Source: Verrucomicrobiota bacterium (GTDB lineage: Bacteria > Verrucomicrobiota > Verrucomicrobiia > Opitutales > Opitutaceae). Taken from it: 64,000 nt of DNA. The notes beneath the pieces are model-generated. The model was not told the origin of the DNA and ran no database searches. It worked only from the letters and a program-made list of their open reading frames with translations. The stretch spans positions 1 through 64,000 of the forward strand of contig JAQGOP010000035.1 of the NCBI GenBank assembly GCA_028293545.1, read 5' to 3'. Shown here piece after piece: positions 39,417 through 50,361 of this stretch. Both the position numbers and the translations under genes were made by a program. Each line of letters starts with the position of its first letter. Position 1 is the stretch's first letter.

Positions 39417-40301
39417 TTAAGCGTGACGGCCCTTGAACGTGAGTTCGGCGACGCCGGATTTGTCGAGGTTGCCGAGGCCGAGCTTCACCATCTTGTCGAA
39501 CTGGGCCTTGGTCGCGTTCGCGAGCGGGAGGTTCAGGCCGACGTCGACGCCAAGCTGGGCGGCGATGCCGCTGTCCTTCGCCGCATGCGCGCCGGAGAAG
39601 AAACACGAGTGGTCGCGGTTCTGCATGTCCTCGCCGTCGGTCTTGAGGACCTGGGAGTTCGCGCCGGTCTGGAGGAACACCTCGCGCAGCATGTTCAGGT
39701 CGAGGCCGAGGGCGGCGCCGAGGCCGAGGCCTTCCGCGAGGCCGGCGGTGTTGATGTTCATCACCATGTTCACGAGCGCCTTCACCTGCGCGGCCTGGCC
39801 GGTGGTGCCGATGTAGCGCAGCGCGGTGCTGAGCTTCTCGAGGATGGGCTTGACCTGGTCGAAGGTCGCCCGGTCGCCGCCGCACATGAGATAGAGCGTG
39901 CCGTTGCGCGCCTGCGGGATCGAGGAAGCCATGCAGCCTTCAAGGGTGACGGCGCCGACTTTCTTGGCGCGGCGTTCCACCTCGACGTGGGTCTTGGGCG
40001 TGATGGTTGCGCAGTTGACGAAAACCTTGCCCTTTGAATTCGTCAGGAGCGAATCGCCGCTTTCGGCGAAGACGCCGAGCTGGGCGGCGTCGTCGGTGAC
40101 GACGGTGAAGATGACGTCGGCCGCAGCCGTGACGTCGGCGAGCTTGGTCGCGTGCTGGGCTCCGATTTCCTTGGCGAGTTCGGCCGCGCTGGGCGCGTGA
40201 ACATCGTAAACCGCGGTGACGGTGTATCCGGTATCTTTGAGTCGGCGCGCCATGTTGGCGCCCATGCGACCGACTCCGACGAAGGCAATTTTCTCAGGCA
40301 T
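39417..40301 (-). CDS. 3-hydroxyisobutyrate/tartronate-semialdehyde-type dehydrogenase
   Basis: 294 residues. Rossmann motif FVGVGRMGANMARRL (5-19), the substrate-binding GCMASSIPQARNGTLYLMCGG (canonical D-x-P-V-S-G-G-x-x-G region, here with ASSIPQA) and the catalytic Lys segment GQAAQVKALVNMVMNIN (Lys near 171). Reduces or oxidises short beta-hydroxyacids with NAD(P). With a hydroxypyruvate-isomerase-like neighbour it could serve glyoxylate or glycerate metabolism, which is inference. It lies 18 nt after the MBL-fold gene and 106 nt before the TIM-barrel gene, that gap holding a hairpin repeat. Confidence 0.82.
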   Translation of the reverse strand: MPEKIAFVGVGRMGANMARRLKDTGYTVTAVYDVHAPSAAELAKEIGAQHATKLADVTAAADVIFTVVTDDAAQLGVFAESGDSLLTNSKGKVFVNCATITPKTHVEVERRAKKVGAVTLEGCMASSIPQARNGTLYLMCGGDRATFDQVKPILEKLSTALRYIGTTGQAAQVKALVNMVMNINTAGLAEGLGLGAALGLDLNMLREVFLQTGANSQVLKTDGEDMQNRDHSCFFSGAHAAKDSGIAAQLGVDVGLNLPLANATKAQFDKMVKLGLGNLDKSGVAELTFKGRHA

Positions 40302-40319
40302 AAGTGGTGGGGAGGGAGG

Positions 40320-41144
40320 TTAGCGGGTGAAAAACGGATTGTGGCGTTTCTCCTGGCCGAGGGTGGTGAGCGGGCCGTGGCCGCAGGCGAGCACGGTGTC
40401 GTTCGGCAGGGTCAGGATCTTTTCCTTGTTGTTGCGCAGCTGGTCGGCGTAGTGCGTCGGGCTCCCGCCCATCGAACTGGAGAAAATGGAATCGCCGACG
40501 ATCGCGAGCGGCCAGCTGAGCCCGGTGATGAAATACGTCGTCATGCCCGGCGAATGGCCCCAGGTGAAAAGCGTCTTGATCGCGATGGGCCCGATGTGGA
40601 AATGCGCGTTTTCCTTGAAGGTCCTGGCCCCGGGGTAATCCACCGGCTCCTTCTCGCTCGCCCAAACCTCGGCCTTGGTGCCTTCGGCGAGTTTCTTGAG
40701 ATCGGCGATGTGGTCGTCGTGGGTGTGCGTGATGAACAGGTACTGGATCTTGATCTTCTCGGCGTTGATCGTGTCGAGCATGGCGTCGCAGTTCGCACCG
40801 GTGTCGAACGCCGCGCCGATTTTCGAACGGGAATCCCAGGCCAGGTAGCTGTTCACCGTCATGTCCTCGAAGGGCGTGTTGAACGCGGCGAAGCCGGTCG
40901 GGAAATTCGGCTGCTCCGGATACCACTCTTTCTTGGCGAGGATCTCCAGGGCATCGGGGCCGAGGTGAAGGTGACGCGCGACGCGGCGGATGACGGCAAA
41001 GAGGGGTTTGCCACCTTTGACCGCCGCGAGATCCTCCACGGTGACCTCGGCGCGCTTGGCGAGGTCCTCGTCGGAGATTTTCAAACCGCGCTGGGTCTTG
41101 TTGATGACGTCGTTGAAATTATCCTCGAGTGGAAGGCGGGCCAT
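40320..41144 (-). CDS. MBL-fold metallo-hydrolase with an N-terminal HTH-like domain
   Basis: 274 residues from the ATG at 41144. Residues about 8-75 (DVINKTQRGLKISDEDLAKRAEVTVEDLAAVKGGKPLFAVIRRVARHLHLGPDAL) read as an XRE-type helix-turn-helix. Then a metallo-beta-lactamase domain with ITHTHDDH (zinc ligands), HSPGMT (His), VGDSIF (Asp) and a final CGHGPLTTLGQE. The length fits a glyoxalase II-like hydrolase plus the 75-residue DNA-binding-like domain. First gene of the leftward three-gene set; it may sense or regulate as well as hydrolyse. Confidence 0.8.
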   Translation of the reverse strand: MARLPLEDNFNDVINKTQRGLKISDEDLAKRAEVTVEDLAAVKGGKPLFAVIRRVARHLHLGPDALEILAKKEWYPEQPNFPTGFAAFNTPFEDMTVNSYLAWDSRSKIGAAFDTGANCDAMLDTINAEKIKIQYLFITHTHDDHIADLKKLAEGTKAEVWASEKEPVDYPGARTFKENAHFHIGPIAIKTLFTWGHSPGMTTYFITGLSWPLAIVGDSIFSSSMGGSPTHYADQLRNNKEKILTLPNDTVLACGHGPLTTLGQEKRHNPFFTR

Positions 41145-41208
41145 GCTCGGGCAGTAAAGGCGTCCGCGCCGTGCGCGCGCAAGCTGAATGGTCGTGAAAA
41201 TTCGGGGA

Positions 41209-41232
41209 GTAGCGCAGGCGGCCCGCCTGCTC
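41209..41232 (-). repeat. REP-like GC palindrome, copy 2
   Basis: Exact reverse complement of 37488-37511 over 24 bp. It lies in the 270-bp gap between the guaB 3' end and the MBL-fold gene start; the rest of that gap shows no gene, only a further hairpin-repeat arm at 41386. Confidence 0.75.
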
Positions 41233-41385
41233 GCGGAATCGAGCCCCAATCCCTTTGAACGGAAGACCACAAAGGTAACCCCGTTCGACGAGCTCAGGTC
41301 TGCGAGAAGAGGTCCCAGTCAGTGGAATCGCTCGTGCCTTGAACGATTCATATTTCGAGAAGTTCCTAATCCGAACAGTCGCGTT

Positions 41386-41407
41386 ATTCGCGTCCATTCG
41401 CGGTTTT
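41386..41407. repeat. Dispersed hairpin repeat, single arm
   Basis: ATTCGCGTCCATTCGCGG followed by a T-run, matching one arm of the repeats at 39325 and 45797. It lies 12 bp past the guaB stop, so its T-run could help terminate rightward but not guaB transcription. Confidence 0.55.
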
Positions 41408-41418
41408 TAAAAGTGTAC

Positions 41419-43005
<1,587 letters not shown>

Positions 43006-43085
43006 GAACGAAGTATGCCTTCGCGCGGGGAGCGCAAATAGAAAGTCTGGTTTGCGCGCGCCGGAGGCGGCCTGCACCGTGAGCC

Positions 43086-44114
43086 GTGGAATACAGCTTC
43101 GCCTTTCGCCGTTACCGCCTGCCGTTTCGGACGCCCCTGCGCACGGCGCATGGGCCGTGGACGGAGCGGGAGGGCATTGTGGTCCGCCTGACCGACGCGG
43201 CCGGGACGGAAAGTTTTGGCGAAGCGTCGCCGATCCCGTGGTTCGGAACCGAGACGGTGGACGAAATTGAAGCAGTCTGCCGCGAACTCGGCGCGCAAGT
43301 GGACGCCGCGCGCCTGTCGTCGGTGCCCAGCAAGTTCGCCTGCCTGAAAAACGCCCTGGCCGCCGCGCAGTCCGCCGCCGACGCGTGGCCTCCGCGACAG
43401 AAGCATCTCGGTGTGGCGGCGTTAATCCCGGCGGGGCGCGCCGCGCTGGCGGCGATCCCGCCCAAAGGTGAAGCGGGGTTTCGCGTGTTCAAATGGAAGG
43501 TGGGCGTGGACGACATCGCGGACGAACTCGGGTTGCTCGACGACGTGTGTGCGGCGCTGCCGGAAGGCGGGAAATTAAGGTTGGATGCGAACGGCGCGTG
43601 GGATCGTCGCCAGGCGGAACGCTGGTTGGAACGCTGCGCGGATCGTCCCGTGGAATTCGTGGAGCAGCCTTCATTTGTCCAAGCTGCCGAGGGAGAGAGC
43701 CGCGTCCGCAAAGGGGAGGATCTTTTGTTGGGGCTGGCGGAGAGTTACCCGACGCCGATCGCGCTCGACGAATCGCTGGTGGGGGCCGCCGACATTGAGC
43801 GCTGGCTCGGGGTCGGCTGGCCCGGGATCTGGGTGGTCAAGCCGGCGCTCTTGGCCGACGCGGCGCACGCGATCGAAACCCTGGGCCGCGCGAAGGCGGA
43901 CGTTGTTTTTTCGTCGGCTTTGGAAACCGGCGCCGGCGCCGCCGCAGCGCTGCGCATTGCGTTCGCGTGGCCGGGAAAAGCACGGGCGTTGGGTTTCGGC
44001 GTGTGGCCCCTCTTTGTTGATTCGCGTTTCGATGGCCCCTACGCCGCGCCTTTCATCCGCGCGGAAGACCTCGACCGCCTGAAACCGGAGGCCGTATGGA
44101 ACGCGCTCAGCTGA
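43086..44114 (+). CDS. menC: o-Succinylbenzoate synthase
   Basis: 342 residues from a GTG at 43086. Enolase-superfamily layout: N-terminal [22 protein letters not shown]-like [12 protein letters not shown], catalytic Lys in FKWKVG (second Lys), metal ligands Asp in LRLDANGAW, Glu in VEFVEQP, Asp in IALDESL, and Lys in WVVKPALL. It dehydrates SHCHC to o-succinylbenzoate in menaquinone synthesis. It overlaps menE by 19 nt, which strongly supports the assignment. Confidence 0.88.
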   Translation: MEYSFAFRRYRLPFRTPLRTAHGPWTEREGIVVRLTDAAGTESFGEASPIPWFGTETVDEIEAVCRELGAQVDAARLSSVPSKFACLKNALAAAQSAADAWPPRQKHLGVAALIPAGRAALAAIPPKGEAGFRVFKWKVGVDDIADELGLLDDVCAALPEGGKLRLDANGAWDRRQAERWLERCADRPVEFVEQPSFVQAAEGESRVRKGEDLLLGLAESYPTPIALDESLVGAADIERWLGVGWPGIWVVKPALLADAAHAIETLGRAKADVVFSSALETGAGAAAALRIAFAWPGKARALGFGVWPLFVDSRFDGPYAAPFIRAEDLDRLKPEAVWNALS

Positions 44115-45262
44115 TCGAAATCCTGCGCGCCACGGAATGCGCGGAGGAGCGGGGCGGATTCACCTTCCTCCGCGATCCCAACTGGAATGCCGCCGACCGC
44201 GCCGCGGTCGAGGCGTTGCAGCAATCCGCGATCCGCCATCCGCAATCCGCCAGTGCTCCCGGCTGGCTCGGCGTGCCGACGGGCGGCACCAGCGGCGGTG
44301 GGATAAAGTTCGCGCGCCACGACGAGAAAACCCTGGGCGCGGCCGTTCGCGGATTCTGCGAGCACTTTGGTTTGAAACGCGTGAACGCGGTCGGGGTGCT
44401 GCCGGCGCACCATGTAAGTGGCCTGATGGCGCGCATGCGTTGCGCGGCAACGGGCGGCGAACATTTGGCGTGGGACTGGAAGCAACTCGAAAGGGGACAT
44501 TGGCCGCGCGTGGATGGGAACGATTGGGTCCTGTCACTCGTGCCGACGCAGTTGCAGCGCCTGATCGCCTCGCCGGAACCGGTGGCGTGGCTGCGCGGGT
44601 TTCGAATTATTTTCATCGGGGGCGCTCCGCTCTGGCGCGAACTCGCCGACCAGGCGGCGGCGGCGCGGCTCCCACTCTCCTTGAGTTATGGCATGACGGA
44701 AACCGCGGCGATGGTGGCGGCGTCGACTCCCGAGGAATTTCTCGCGGGCGACCGCACGAGCGGCGCGGCGCTGCCGCATGCGACGATCACGGTTTCCGCG
44801 GAGGGCGCGGTCGGCGTGGCGGGCGAATCGATCTTCCGGGGCTATTTTCCCGAGGAGCGGGAGACGCGGGAATTCGAAACCGAGGATCTCGGCGAAATCG
44901 ATGCGCGCGGCCATCTTCAGATTCTGGGGCGCAGGGACACCGTGATCATTACGGGCGGAGAAAAGGTCCGACCCGAAGAGGTCGAGGCGGTGTTGCGCGC
45001 CAGTGGACACTTCGCCGACGTGGCGGTGATCGGCGTGCCGGATGCCGAGTGGGGGGAAGCGGTCGTCGCGTGTTACCTGGCGGACGGACGCCCCAGTTTG
45101 GGCCGTGGGAGTGAGGACGAAATCAACCGCCAACTTGCCGGCCACAAACGTCCGAAACGCTACGTCGCAATCTCGCCGTCAGCCTGGCCCCGCAATGCGC
45201 AGGGCAAGTTGAAGCGCGCGACGCTGGTCGCGATGGTGACAGGATCGAATCCAACGCGATGA
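44096..45262 (+). CDS. menE: o-Succinylbenzoate-CoA ligase
   Basis: 388 residues, shorter than typical MenE (about 450-490). ANL-superfamily motifs: the P-loop-like WLGVPTGGTSGGGIK (near 57-71), LSYGMTETAAMVA (A5), FETEDLGEIDARGHLQILGRRDTVIITGGEKVRPEEVE (A7-A8) and the C-terminal Lys in PRNAQGKLKR (A10). It activates o-succinylbenzoate with CoA and ATP. The short N-terminal part resembles other menE proteins in this phylum that begin close to the first core motif. Confidence 0.88.
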   Translation: MERAQLIEILRATECAEERGGFTFLRDPNWNAADRAAVEALQQSAIRHPQSASAPGWLGVPTGGTSGGGIKFARHDEKTLGAAVRGFCEHFGLKRVNAVGVLPAHHVSGLMARMRCAATGGEHLAWDWKQLERGHWPRVDGNDWVLSLVPTQLQRLIASPEPVAWLRGFRIIFIGGAPLWRELADQAAAARLPLSLSYGMTETAAMVAASTPEEFLAGDRTSGAALPHATITVSAEGAVGVAGESIFRGYFPEERETREFETEDLGEIDARGHLQILGRRDTVIITGGEKVRPEEVEAVLRASGHFADVAVIGVPDAEWGEAVVACYLADGRPSLGRGSEDEINRQLAGHKRPKRYVAISPSAWPRNAQGKLKRATLVAMVTGSNPTR

Positions 45263-45333
45263 GGGTCGAGCGCGTTGTCCCTTGTGGGGCTCCGCCGCCG
45301 GTCAAATTGCGCGCAGGGTGACGAAGTTCGGGA

Positions 45334-45741
45334 TTATTTTCCGGCGATCCAGGCGGTGAGCGTAGGCGGAAGCGGGAGGCGCGCGCGCTTGGTGAGCGAC
45401 GTTGCGACGTGTTCCGTGCGGACGCGGGCGGCGAGCTTGTCGGGCGACCCGAGTTTGGTGATTTCGAAAGCGATCGCGAACGATGAATCCGTGAGTGCGG
45501 CGGGCTGGACCGTGATCTTCAGCTTGTCGCCGCAGTAGAGTGGACGCAGGTAGTCGGCTTCACTTTTCGAGATCGGCACGATCAGGTCGGCGCCACCGAG
45601 GAATTGCTTCAGGTCGAGGCCGGCGTGGGCGAGCGACTCCTCGTACGCTTCGTGGCAGAGCATCAACGTGCGCGCGAAAAACACCACGCCCGCGGCGTCA
45701 GTGTCGGCGAGGCGAACGGTTCGGAGGTGAGTGAAGGGCAT
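45334..45741 (-). CDS. Hotdog-fold thioesterase, probably DHNA-CoA hydrolase
   Basis: 135 residues of the YbgC/4-hydroxybenzoyl-CoA thioesterase type: VRLADTDAAGVVFFARTLMLCHEAYEE carries the catalytic Asp of DTDAAG. Convergent with menE (72-bp gap). Position next to menC and menE favours the 1,4-dihydroxy-2-naphthoyl-CoA hydrolase step (MenI type), but general acyl-CoA thioesterase activity is possible. Confidence 0.78.
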   Translation of the reverse strand: MPFTHLRTVRLADTDAAGVVFFARTLMLCHEAYEESLAHAGLDLKQFLGGADLIVPISKSEADYLRPLYCGDKLKITVQPAALTDSSFAIAFEITKLGSPDKLAARVRTEHVATSLTKRARLPLPPTLTAWIAGK

Positions 45742-45796
45742 CGGAAGGCGGTAGGCTTTAGGCGATAGGCCATAAGCTCCAGAACGATCTCAATCG

Positions 45797-45905
45797 TTAA
45801 CCGCGAATGGACACGAATGAACACGAATCCGGAGTTCCCACCCAGGAAATTTCGACGGACTCCGTGAAAGGGCTTCGAGGTTCCTGCTTCGTGTCCATTC
45901 GCGGT
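45797..45905. repeat. Dispersed hairpin repeat, copy 2
   Basis: Left arm TTAACCGCGAATGGACACGA with a further ATGAACACGAA (45797-45827) and right arm TTCGTGTCCATTCGCGGT (45888-45905), followed by an A-run. Same family as 39325-39396 and 41386-41407; it lies in the 244-bp gap between the thioesterase and polX. Confidence 0.7.
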
Positions 45906-45985
45906 AAAAAATCAGGGCGACCTGGTCGCTCGACGCGCTTGCGCTCTGGGCGTGCTCTTTGAAACTATCGTCCACTTCACCTTCC

Positions 45986-47740
45986 ATGACAAAGAACGAG
46001 ATCGCCGATGTGCTCACGGAAATTGGGACGCTGCTGGAACTGAAGGGCGAAAACCCGTTCAAGATTCGCGCCTACCAAACGGGCGCCCGGGCGCTCGAGG
46101 CGATCGAGGAAGCGGAACTCGCGCGGCTGATCGCGGCGGGCGAACTCAAGACGGTCAAGGGCATTGGCGATGCGCTGGCGCAGAAAATCACGGAGCTGCA
46201 CACGACGGGAAAATTGGATTTTTTCGAAACCCTGAAAGGCTCGATCGAACCCGGGATGGTGGATCTCCTCCAGATTTCCGGGCTGGGGCCGAAGAAAATT
46301 CGCGCGCTGCGCGACAAACTTTCCGTCACGAACATCGCCGAACTCACCCAGGCCTGCGTCGATGGCCGGGTCGCGGAGCTGGATGGGTTTGGCGCGAAGA
46401 CGCAGGAAAAAATCCTCGCGGGCATCAAGAACCGGGAAGCCTACGGGCGCCGGCATATGTGGTGGGACGCCGAGGCCGTGGCCGCGCCGATCGTGGCGGG
46501 GCTGCGCGGTTTGACGCAGGTGATGCGAGTGGAGGCGGCGGGAAGCCTGCGGCGCGGGATGGAAACGGTGGGCGATCTTGATTTCATCGTCTCAGCCCGG
46601 GAGATCGCGCCGGTGGTCGAATGGTTCACGAAATTGCCGGGAGTCAATGAGGTCACCGCCCAGGGCGAAACGAAGACCAGCGTGCGATTCGCCAGCGGGC
46701 TCCAGGCCGATCTACGGATCGTACCGGACGAACAATTCGTTTTTGCGCTGCACCATTTCACCGGATCGAAGGACCACAACGTCCAGATGCGGCAGCGTGC
46801 GCTTTCGCGGGGATTGAGCCTGAGCGAGTGGGGACTGGTCCCGGCGGAAGGCGAGGGAACCGCAAAGGAAAAGGCAGAAAAGGCGGGCAAGAAATCCGCG
46901 ATCCAATCCGAAACCGACCTGTTTGCGGCGCTGGGGCTGCATTTCGTGCCGCCGGAATTGCGGGAGGGGATCGGCGAGATCGAAGCCGCGGAAAAGGGCG
47001 AACTCCCGCGACTCGTCGAGCAGGTCGACCTGCGCGGCGCGTTTCACAATCACACCACGGCCTCGGACGGGCGCAACACGCTCGCGGAAATGACGGCGGC
47101 GGCGGAAGCGTTGGGTTGGGAATACCTCGGCATCGCGGACCACTCGAAATCGAGTTTTCAAGCCAACGGGCTCAGCGAGGAGCGCCTGCTCAGTCAGGTC
47201 GAGGAGATCCACGCGCTCAACGCGTCGAGGCGTTTCAAGACGCATGTGTTCACCGGTGTGGAGTGCGATATCCTGCCGGACGGGCGGATGGACTTCGACG
47301 ATGCGGTGCTGGCAAAACTGGATTACGTGGTGGCGTCGGTGCACAATGTCTTCACGCAGGACGAGCACGTGATGACGGCGCGGGTGGTGCGCGCGATGGA
47401 AAATCCGCATACGACGATGCTGGGCCATTTGACGGGCCGGCTGCTCCTCCGGCGCGAAGGTTACAAGGTCGACGCGGCAAAAGTCATCGATGCGGCGATC
47501 GCGAACAACGTGATCATCGAGTTGAACGCGAGCCCGTGGCGCCTCGACATGGATTGGAGGCTCTGGCGGAAGGCGGCGGAGAAGGGATTGCTGACTTCGA
47601 TCAATCCCGACGCCCACGAAACCGCGGGCCTCGACCATGTTCGCGCCGGCGTGAACTCCGCGCGCAAGGGCTGGCTCACCAAGGAAAATGTGTTCAACAC
47701 GCGTAGTCTCGTCGCGGTGAAAAAGTGGCTGCTGCTGTGA
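45986..47740 (+). CDS. polX: Family X DNA polymerase with PHP domain
   Basis: 584 residues from the ATG at 45986. N-terminal helix-hairpin-helix region ([34 protein letters not shown]), nucleotidyltransferase motif [17 protein letters not shown] (near 185-201, with the Asp-x-Asp metal pair in DLD), and a C-terminal PHP exonuclease domain with HNHTTASDG (near 353), ADHSKSS, GVECDIL and NPDAHET. It fills short gaps in base-excision repair and trims 3' ends. Full length for the family (about 570). Confidence 0.92.
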   Translation: MTKNEIADVLTEIGTLLELKGENPFKIRAYQTGARALEAIEEAELARLIAAGELKTVKGIGDALAQKITELHTTGKLDFFETLKGSIEPGMVDLLQISGLGPKKIRALRDKLSVTNIAELTQACVDGRVAELDGFGAKTQEKILAGIKNREAYGRRHMWWDAEAVAAPIVAGLRGLTQVMRVEAAGSLRRGMETVGDLDFIVSAREIAPVVEWFTKLPGVNEVTAQGETKTSVRFASGLQADLRIVPDEQFVFALHHFTGSKDHNVQMRQRALSRGLSLSEWGLVPAEGEGTAKEKAEKAGKKSAIQSETDLFAALGLHFVPPELREGIGEIEAAEKGELPRLVEQVDLRGAFHNHTTASDGRNTLAEMTAAAEALGWEYLGIADHSKSSFQANGLSEERLLSQVEEIHALNASRRFKTHVFTGVECDILPDGRMDFDDAVLAKLDYVVASVHNVFTQDEHVMTARVVRAMENPHTTMLGHLTGRLLLRREGYKVDAAKVIDAAIANNVIIELNASPWRLDMDWRLWRKAAEKGLLTSINPDAHETAGLDHVRAGVNSARKGWLTKENVFNTRSLVAVKKWLLL

Positions 47741-47911
47741 CCGAAAGATTTACGAGGGACGATTTGCGAAGCCTTGGTGCCTGGTGGAGAACGTAGCGCC
47801 ACGTCTTCGACCGGCTTCTTAGCGCGTTTCAATCACCTGCGGCGCAGGTTTGGAATTGGATTCCAACGAAGCGCCGCGTTGCGGAGGCGGGTCCAAGACC
47901 TCGCCCTACGC

Positions 47912-49855
47912 TCACGATTTCTTCTTCCGCCCGCTCTTCGGTTCGATGTTCAGGTAGGTCTTGTTGAGCATCTGGCTCTCGTAGAGTTCGAGGAGTCGCA
48001 CGCCTTCGCGCGGCTTCACCATGTCTTTCCGCGTCGCGGCATCGATCTGCGCCTTCATCTTCCGGCAGAGTTCCTCCTGCTGGTACTGCACGCCCTCGAT
48101 CACGTCCGCGATGCGGCTGCCGGTGAGCGCCTCTTCTATATAGAAACCATTCGGCTCATCCGCCTCGAGGAACACGTGCACCTCGTTCACGCGGCCGAAC
48201 AAATTATGCAGGTCACCCATGATGTCCTGGTACGCGCCCGTCAAAAATACCCCGAGGTAGTACGGCTTGTTGTTCAGCGGGTGCAGGGTGATGTAATCCT
48301 TCACGTCCTGCAGGTCGATGAACGACGAAATCTTGCCGTCGGAGTCGCAGGTGATGTCGACGAGGATCGCGTTGACCGACGGCTTCTCGTTCAGCCGGTG
48401 CAGCGGCGCGATCGGGAAAAGCTGCTTCAACGCCCAATGGTCGAGCAGGCTTTGGAACACCGAAAAATTGCAGACGTATTGGTCGGCGAGAAGCTTGTCC
48501 AAGTCGTGGAGCTCCTCGGGCTGGTAACCCGTCTTGCGCCCTTCCTTCGCGATCTGCTCGCAGATCTGCCAGAAAATCGACTCGGCGGCGGCGCGGTTCT
48601 CGAGGTCGAGGTAGCCGAGGTTGAACAGTGAAAACGCCTCCTCCTTTTTCTGCAGCGAGTCGTGGAAGCGCTCGAGGCGGCCGAGCTTCGTCTTGTTCTT
48701 CAGCATGATCTCGAGATCGGTCACGACCTTGTGCTTCACCTTGGGCTGGTGCTGGTGGCCGAGCGACTCGCGCTTGTTGATGCGTTCGAACACCTCGACG
48801 ACCAGGAGCGAGTGGGGCGCAACGACGGCGCGGCCGGATTCGCTGACGATGTCGGGGACGGCGACGTCGGAGGCGGCGCAGATTTCCCGGATGTTGAAAA
48901 CGACGTCGCGCGCATACTCATCGAGCGAGTAATTCATCGAACTCTCGAAATTCGTGCGCGAGCCGTCGTAATCGATGCCGAGACCGCCGCCGACATCGAG
49001 GTAACCCATCGGGAAACCCATCTTTGAGAGCTGGCAGTAGAACCGCGACGCCTCGATCACCGCGTTCTTGATCGTGATGATGTTCGGGACCTGGGAGCCG
49101 ATGTGGAAATGAACGAGGCGCAGGCACGCCGCGAATTTAACCGCCTTCAGCTTTTCGCAGGCGAAGAGGATTTCCGCGGTATTGAGGCCGAACTTGGCGT
49201 TGTCGCCGGTGGACGTCGCCCATTTTCCCTCGCCCCGGGTCTGGAGCTTGCAGCGGAAACCGATCATCGGCTTCACGCCGGTTTCCTGGGAAATGCGGAT
49301 GATGTCGTCGAGCTCGGCGAGTTGCTCGACGACGATGATGATCTTTTTCCCGAGTTTCCGGCCGAGCAGCGCAAGCCGGATGTAATCGTGGTCCTTATAA
49401 CCGTTGCAGATGATGAGGCGCTGGGAGCCCTCGTGCATCGCGAGCGCGATCATGAGCTCGGGTTTCGACCCGGCCTCGAGGCCGTAGCTGAAGTCCTTGC
49501 CGGCGAGGACGATTTCGTCGACGACCTCGCGGAGCTGGTTGACCTTGATCGGGAAAACGCCGCGGTAGTCGCCCTTGTAGCCCTCTTCCTTGATCGCCTT
49601 GATGAAGCATTCGTTGAGCTGGATCACACGATGGCGCAGGAGGTCCTGAAAACGTATGACCATCGGGGCCTTTAGGCCCATGCCGAGCGCTTCGTCGACC
49701 ACGTCCATGATCCTGATCCCGCGGCCATCGGCCCGCGGCTGCACATTGACAAACCCGTCGTGGTCGACCCCGAAGTGGCCTGAACCCCAGCGCTTGAACC
49801 CGTAGTGTTCCTCAGATTTTGCAGCGGACCAGGCGGATGCGGACTTGCTTTTCAA
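47912..49855 (-). CDS. speA: Biosynthetic arginine decarboxylase
   Basis: 647 residues. PLP-binding VFPIKVNQ (Lys near 105), the alanine-racemase-fold barrel with LVHFHIGSQ and YLDVGGGLGIDYDGS, and the C-terminal CEGADEPNG-like HVFLEADEPNGFYIEE and the SpeA-specific long insert. Catalyses arginine to agmatine, the start of polyamine synthesis. The start is a TTG at 49855; upstream in-frame codons reach a stop without an ATG, and the next downstream ATG would remove essential N-terminal sequence. Divergent from yajC. Confidence 0.92.
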   Translation of the reverse strand: MKSKSASAWSAAKSEEHYGFKRWGSGHFGVDHDGFVNVQPRADGRGIRIMDVVDEALGMGLKAPMVIRFQDLLRHRVIQLNECFIKAIKEEGYKGDYRGVFPIKVNQLREVVDEIVLAGKDFSYGLEAGSKPELMIALAMHEGSQRLIICNGYKDHDYIRLALLGRKLGKKIIIVVEQLAELDDIIRISQETGVKPMIGFRCKLQTRGEGKWATSTGDNAKFGLNTAEILFACEKLKAVKFAACLRLVHFHIGSQVPNIITIKNAVIEASRFYCQLSKMGFPMGYLDVGGGLGIDYDGSRTNFESSMNYSLDEYARDVVFNIREICAASDVAVPDIVSESGRAVVAPHSLLVVEVFERINKRESLGHQHQPKVKHKVVTDLEIMLKNKTKLGRLERFHDSLQKKEEAFSLFNLGYLDLENRAAAESIFWQICEQIAKEGRKTGYQPEELHDLDKLLADQYVCNFSVFQSLLDHWALKQLFPIAPLHRLNEKPSVNAILVDITCDSDGKISSFIDLQDVKDYITLHPLNNKPYYLGVFLTGAYQDIMGDLHNLFGRVNEVHVFLEADEPNGFYIEEALTGSRIADVIEGVQYQQEELCRKMKAQIDAATRKDMVKPREGVRLLELYESQMLNKTYLNIEPKSGRKKKS

Positions 49856-49948
49856 CGCGGAGGGAGAGTGGGGGAGTTATGGCTTGCTATCGCTGGCGGG
49901 GAATCCGTTAGGATGCATGTTTTCTTTTTTCAATTCACTCAACACGCA

Positions 49949-50293
49949 ATGACGAAAATGCTCCATATGTCTGATGCCCTGCCACTGTTTGCCCAAACTG
50001 CTGGTCCTGGCGGCATGGGTGGAGGAGTCATGCTGGTGTTCTACGGGCTGCTCTTCGCGGCGATGTACTTCCTGATGATCGCCCCGCAGCGCAAGAAGCA
50101 GAAGGAACTGCAGAAGATGATCGAGTCGTTGAGCACCGGGGATGAGGTCGTCACGACGGCCGGCATCTATGGCACGATCACGAATGTGAAGGACGACCGT
50201 TTTGTGGTGCGCATTGCCGACAACACGAAGATCGAAGTCGGCAAGGCCTTTATCGGCACCGTGGTGACCAAGACCACGGCCGAAAAGAAGTAA
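49949..50293 (+). CDS. yajC: YajC, Sec translocon accessory subunit
   Basis: 114 residues from the ATG at 49949. One transmembrane helix (about 28-48: MLVFYGLLFAAMYFLMI) precedes APQRKKQKELQKMIESLSTGDEVVTTAGIYGTITNVKDD, the YajC signature. It binds SecDF and helps membrane insertion through YidC. It is followed after 68 nt by secDF on the same strand, the conserved order. Confidence 0.93.
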   Translation: MTKMLHMSDALPLFAQTAGPGGMGGGVMLVFYGLLFAAMYFLMIAPQRKKQKELQKMIESLSTGDEVVTTAGIYGTITNVKDDRFVVRIADNTKIEVGKAFIGTVVTKTTAEKK

Positions 50294-50361
50294 CACCCCC
50301 GCTGGCTGTGTCCCGGAATCATCCGGGCTTTCCAGTATCCGCTTTAACCAAAATCCCACCC

